NCBI GenBank assembly: GCA_017312345.1
Contig: BLAA01000001.1
Coordinates: 2,604,001 to 2,668,000, forward strand
Source of the DNA: Candidatus Denitrolinea symbiosum
GTDB taxonomy: Bacteria; Chloroflexota; Anaerolineae; Anaerolineales; Villigracilaceae
Direction of reading: 5' to 3'
DNA: 64,000 nt
In this document: piece by piece, positions 60,650 to 64,000 of the stretch
Numbering within the stretch: the stretch's first letter is position 1
Layout of the letters: every line of letters begins with the position of its first letter
Notes under the pieces: model-generated
Told to the model about the DNA's origin: nothing
Database searches by the model: none
The model's input: only the letters and a program-made list of their open reading frames with translations
Position numbers and translations under genes: made by a program

Positions 60650-61519
60650 ATGCGCATCCTCCTTTTGGGAAAATACGGTCAACTTGGATGGGAGTTCCAA
60701 CGCACACTGCCCCTCCTGGGCGAAGTGACCGCCCTCGACCGCGACGAACTGGATTTGACTCAGACCGATTCGCTGCGGACCGCCCTGGCGGGTCTGCCCT
60801 GGGACGTCCTCGTCAACGCCTCGGCCTACACTGCGGTGGACCGGGCCGAAGTCGAGACCGACGCGGCCCGGCGCGTCAACGCCGACGCGCCGCGCGTCAT
60901 GGCCGAGGAGTCGCAAAAGCGCGGCGCGATCTTCATCCACGTTTCCACAGATTATGTTTTTGACGGGATGAAAGCCGAGCCATATTTAGAAACCGATCTT
61001 CCCAATCCCGGCGGTTGTTACGCCCGCACAAAATGGGAGGGCGAGCAGGCTGTTCAGGCCAGCGGCGGCCTTCACTTCATCTTTCGCGCTAGTTGGGTTT
61101 ACAGTTTGCGCGGGGATAATTTTGTCACGAAGGTGATAAAATGGTCTCGCCAACGCCAGGAACTGCGTATAGTAACCGACCAGGTCGCCTGTCCCACCTG
61201 GTCGCGGACCCTGGCGGAATTGATTTCGCATGCGCTGTTCAAAATGCTGACGCTGGGCGACGCCTGGACTCTGGAGCGCCGCGGACTCTATCATTTAGCC
61301 AGCGCGGATTATGCCAGCCGCTATGATCTGGCCTGTTTCATTGTTCAAAGGCTGGGTCTTCCCGTATCGGTCCACCCTGCCTTGACGCGCGAATTCCCCT
61401 CTCCCGTGAAACGCCCCGCCTTTTCGGCATTGACTTCCTCTCTCTTTAGCCAGACTTTCCGGTTGCGCGTCCCGGGTTGGCGCGAAATGCTGGCTCTCGC
61501 GCTGGAGGAAGCAGAATGA
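60650..61519 (+). CDS. rmlD: dTDP-4-dehydrorhamnose reductase
   Basis: A 289-residue SDR-type reductase for the last step to dTDP-L-rhamnose. The N-terminus RILLLGKYGQLGWEF shows the NADPH loop. The catalytic block YARTKWEGE gives the YxxxK pair, and the VDRAE and STDYVFDG segments are typical. The stop overlaps the start of the following phosphotransferase gene (ATGA). Confidence 0.94.
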   Translation: MRILLLGKYGQLGWEFQRTLPLLGEVTALDRDELDLTQTDSLRTALAGLPWDVLVNASAYTAVDRAEVETDAARRVNADAPRVMAEESQKRGAIFIHVSTDYVFDGMKAEPYLETDLPNPGGCYARTKWEGEQAVQASGGLHFIFRASWVYSLRGDNFVTKVIKWSRQRQELRIVTDQVACPTWSRTLAELISHALFKMLTLGDAWTLERRGLYHLASADYASRYDLACFIVQRLGLPVSVHPALTREFPSPVKRPAFSALTSSLFSQTFRLRVPGWREMLALALEEAE

Positions 61520-62931
61520 TTCGTCGTTTTTCGATTAATTTCGCCATTTTTTCGATGTTCGTGGATTTTATGGTCGTGACATTCATGCTCTGGCTGGCGA
61601 CGTATTTTCGTTCCCAGGAATATCTGCCCGACCTTCCATTTATCAAGGAAATTCGCCGGCCGCTTTCCCTGCCCTGGGCTCTTTATGTTATTTTTCCCAT
61701 CGTATGGGTGGGAATCATGTTGTTATTGTCGGTCTATGATGGACGCAAGAACCTGCGCGTCGTGGATGAGCTGACCAGCCTCACTTTGGCAGCGGTCCTG
61801 ACCGGCATTTCCCTGGCCGGAATCCTGTATTTATCCTACCGCGACGTTTCGCGTTTCCTGTTTGTCGCATTTATGACCATCACTTTTATCGTTTTGCTTT
61901 TGTGGCGCATACCGGCGCGGCAATGGTATCGCTGGCGAAATCAAAAATTAGGGAAAATTCGACGCGTCTTGATTGTTGGCGCTGGCATAGTCGGGAGGGA
62001 GGTCGAAGCGCAAATGCGGAAGTACAAGGGCGTGATCCTGGTCGTCGGCTTTCTGGATGATAATGCGGACAAGCGCAGGACGACCCCCGATATTTTGGGG
62101 GGGCTGGAAGACGCGCGCGCTCTTGTCCGCGAACGGCATATAGACGATGTGCTGATCGCCCTGCCTTTGCGCGCTTATAGCCGCACGAAGCAATTGCTCG
62201 AAGACTTGTACGATATGCCCGTACGCATACAGATCGTGCCGGACTATTTTCAGTGGACCTTACACCATGCGGAGGTGGAGGATTTTGCGGGGATTCCAAT
62301 GATGGACGTGCGCGCCCCGGCCCTGACCGAAAACCAGCGATTGAGCAAGCGCATCTTCGATATCTTGATTACGTCGTTGATCATGATCCCGGCGCTGCCC
62401 TTGATGGGACTGATCGCCCTGGCCATCTGGCTGGACGACGGTTCGCCGGTCCTTTTTTATCAAAAACGCGCCGGTGAAAACGGCCGCGTATTCACCGTGT
62501 ATAAGTTCCGCACCATGGTAAAGGACGCCGAAAAATTGCGCCATCTTGTGGAAAAGGCGGACGAGCAGGGCAGGTTGGTTCATAAGCGCCCCGACGACCC
62601 TCGCGTAACGCGAGTCGGCCGTTTCCTGCGGAAATTCAGCCTCGATGAATTCCCCCAGTTTTTCAATGTCATGCGCGGCTCCATGAGTTTGGTGGGCCCC
62701 CGCCCGGAATTGCCATATCTGGTTGAAAAATACGAACCCTGGCAGCGCAAACGCTTTGCCGTTCCGCAGGGACTCACCGGTTGGTGGCAGATCCACGGGC
62801 GAAGCGACAAGCCCATGCACCTGCACACGGAGGAAGACCTGTACTACATCCAAAATTACTCGATCTGGCTGGATATTCGTATCCTGGTCAGGACTTTTTG
62901 GATTGTGTTGCGAGGCAAGGGCGCATACTAG
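61516..62931 (+). CDS. Undecaprenyl-phosphate sugar phosphotransferase (WcaJ/WbaP type)
   Basis: A 471-residue polyisoprenyl-phosphate hexose-1-phosphate transferase, expected to load the first sugar on the lipid carrier. Four N-terminal membrane helices and a CoA-binding-like Rossmann domain ([19 protein letters not shown]) precede the catalytic domain. That domain has [58 protein letters not shown] and [13 protein letters not shown]. All conserved features are present. It probably initiates the polysaccharide made by this cluster. Confidence 0.92.
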   Translation: MIRRFSINFAIFSMFVDFMVVTFMLWLATYFRSQEYLPDLPFIKEIRRPLSLPWALYVIFPIVWVGIMLLLSVYDGRKNLRVVDELTSLTLAAVLTGISLAGILYLSYRDVSRFLFVAFMTITFIVLLLWRIPARQWYRWRNQKLGKIRRVLIVGAGIVGREVEAQMRKYKGVILVVGFLDDNADKRRTTPDILGGLEDARALVRERHIDDVLIALPLRAYSRTKQLLEDLYDMPVRIQIVPDYFQWTLHHAEVEDFAGIPMMDVRAPALTENQRLSKRIFDILITSLIMIPALPLMGLIALAIWLDDGSPVLFYQKRAGENGRVFTVYKFRTMVKDAEKLRHLVEKADEQGRLVHKRPDDPRVTRVGRFLRKFSLDEFPQFFNVMRGSMSLVGPRPELPYLVEKYEPWQRKRFAVPQGLTGWWQIHGRSDKPMHLHTEEDLYYIQNYSIWLDIRILVRTFWIVLRGKGAY

Positions 62932-63099
62932 TTTCGCGGCCAGGTTAAGTTGCGGCGCAGCATAACGATTTTCGTACGCCTGGAGGGCGGCGAGGCGCGC
63001 TCTTGCAGACTGCTTGAGCGCGCCGAATTGAAACCACGACTTGAACTTGCTTGCAGCCTCGGCTAAAACTTTTCCGCACCTTCTGGAGAACATTTGAAC

Positions 63100-64000
63100 A
63101 TGATTGACAATCGGCGCGTTGACATTATTTCGGGCTATTTTCTATTGGCGGGTCTGGAAGCCCTGGCTGCGTTTTTGTTGTTACTTCCCGGTTCGGTCAA
63201 TGCCAGCGGACAGTTTTTAGCCTATTCCGCCTCCCGCTTGATATTGATGGCCGTTTTCCTGATTGCGTTCATCGGAGCCATGATAATGGCCTGGCTGTTC
63301 CTGCGCCGTACGGTTATTTCCGGCCGGATCATGGACAATATTAATTCTTCCCGCCCAGGAATTCCCCGTTGGCTCTGGGTCTCTGGCGTTGCGACCGCCC
63401 TGCTTTTCACGGTTTTATTGATGCCGTTGTATCGCTTTGGAGCGTGGAGCGCCTACGCGGCGCGCGTGGCCCCTCTGGCATGGTGGATCGCGTTGGTGTG
63501 CGCGCAGACTTTCCTACTCTTGTTATTTTGGAGAGGAGGAGCGGAGAAGGAAACGCGGCGTGGGATAACGCCAAGACTTCTTCTTTTCAGCGGAATCGCC
63601 TTCCTCGTGCTGACGCTGACGCTGATCTGGATCGCGCTGACCGGGGTTGGCGTTGTTGCGCGTGGATCTTCATGGTACCCTGTTGGGGTCCCGCTGTTGC
63701 CAGGTCAAGTCTGGGCTATGGGATGGCTGACCGTTGTCTTTGGCGCAGCCTTGACTCTATGGCGGCGCTCCCGGTTGGATCGTCCCCCGCGGCGGTGGAA
63801 ATGGAACGCGGACGTCTTCATTTTTTGGGGGATATGGGGCGTCACGGCTCTATTGTGGACGACCGCGATATTGCCTCGGAACTTCTTCTTCCCCGGGCCT
63901 TATCCGCCTAATAATGTGATCTATCCCTATGCCGATTCTGCCACCTGGGACATGGGAGGTCAGTACGCGCTGATCGGCCAGGGCTTCGATAATGGCGATC
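63100..64000 (+). CDS. Large membrane protein, probable GT39/GT-C glycosyltransferase (runs off the window)
   Basis: An uninterrupted frame from ATG 63100 to the window edge, 300 codons. GGAGA lies about 12 nt before the start. Six or more hydrophobic helices are visible (for example YFLLAGLEALAAFLLLLPGS and VSGVATALLFTVLLMPLY). A loop reads PYPPNNVIYPYADSATWDMG, with an acidic residue and DxG region reminiscent of GT-C active-site loops. The family is uncertain because the C-terminal part is missing. The 168-bp gap before it holds no other gene. Confidence 0.65.
   Translation, partial: MIDNRRVDIISGYFLLAGLEALAAFLLLLPGSVNASGQFLAYSASRLILMAVFLIAFIGAMIMAWLFLRRTVISGRIMDNINSSRPGIPRWLWVSGVATALLFTVLLMPLYRFGAWSAYAARVAPLAWWIALVCAQTFLLLLFWRGGAEKETRRGITPRLLLFSGIAFLVLTLTLIWIALTGVGVVARGSSWYPVGVPLLPGQVWAMGWLTVVFGAALTLWRRSRLDRPPRRWKWNADVFIFWGIWGVTALLWTTAILPRNFFFPGPYPPNNVIYPYADSATWDMGGQYALIGQGFDNGD

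Overview
The window looks like part of a chromosome of an anaerobic Chloroflexota bacterium, most likely class Anaerolineae. The taxon is inferred from gene content: an ADP-forming acyl-CoA synthetase, a membrane pyrophosphatase, an Agl23-type membrane protein with NHL repeats, NBR1-like lipoproteins and a long exopolysaccharide cluster. No rRNA or other decisive marker is present. The first 35 kb is GC-rich housekeeping DNA on both strands. From about 35.6 kb to the end every gene is on the plus strand and the DNA is visibly richer in A+T.

Left region (1-13 kb). A partial TatD nuclease lies divergent from a phosphatidylcholine synthase and a GNAT acetyltransferase. These are followed by PlsC and a diacylglycerol-kinase-like enzyme (lipids), a frameshifted MobA-like nucleotidyltransferase, a YqeC-MobA fusion (selenium/molybdenum cofactor type), an ADP-forming acetyl-CoA synthetase and SelA. 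A GxxExxY-family nuclease-like gene flanked by inverted repeats sits against the 3' end of selA. An M24 peptidase, TsaD, PncC/CinA and tRNA-Thr(CGT) follow.

Middle region (13-35 kb). This holds a GT4 glycosyltransferase, an SDR, a second M24 peptidase, SucD/SucC, the 1168-residue Agl23-NHL protein, RlmN, a helix-hairpin-helix protein, an NBR1-domain lipoprotein and a HAD phosphatase. A secreted repeat protein (about 14 repeats) is broken into three frames and lies next to a decayed paralogue. ClpP, trigger factor, tRNA-Leu(TAG), a K+-independent-type H+-pyrophosphatase and a VanZ-like protein complete the region.

Right region (35.6-64 kb). This is a Wzx/Wzy-type exopolysaccharide locus. It encodes a chain-length regulator, flippase, hexapeptide acetyltransferase, four sulfotransferases, a Wzy/WaaL-like polymerase, glycosyltransferases and WecD/WecE-like enzymes for an acylated 4-amino-4,6-dideoxy sugar. 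It also has a methyltransferase, an MBOAT/SGNH acetylation pair, the complete dTDP-rhamnose set (RmlC, B, A, D) and an initiating sugar-phosphate transferase. One membrane-protein gene is interrupted by an IS1-like element whose 8-bp target duplication can be read exactly. Together the genes predict a sulfated and acetylated, rhamnose-containing surface polysaccharide.

Window-wide patterns. At least six genes have a TATAAT-like -10 box only 7-12 nt before the ATG and no Shine-Dalgarno, which suggests leaderless mRNAs. Short 7- and 8-bp tandem arrays abut gene ends. All three frameshifts seen fit the loss of one G from a G run, so assembly error must be excluded before biology is inferred.
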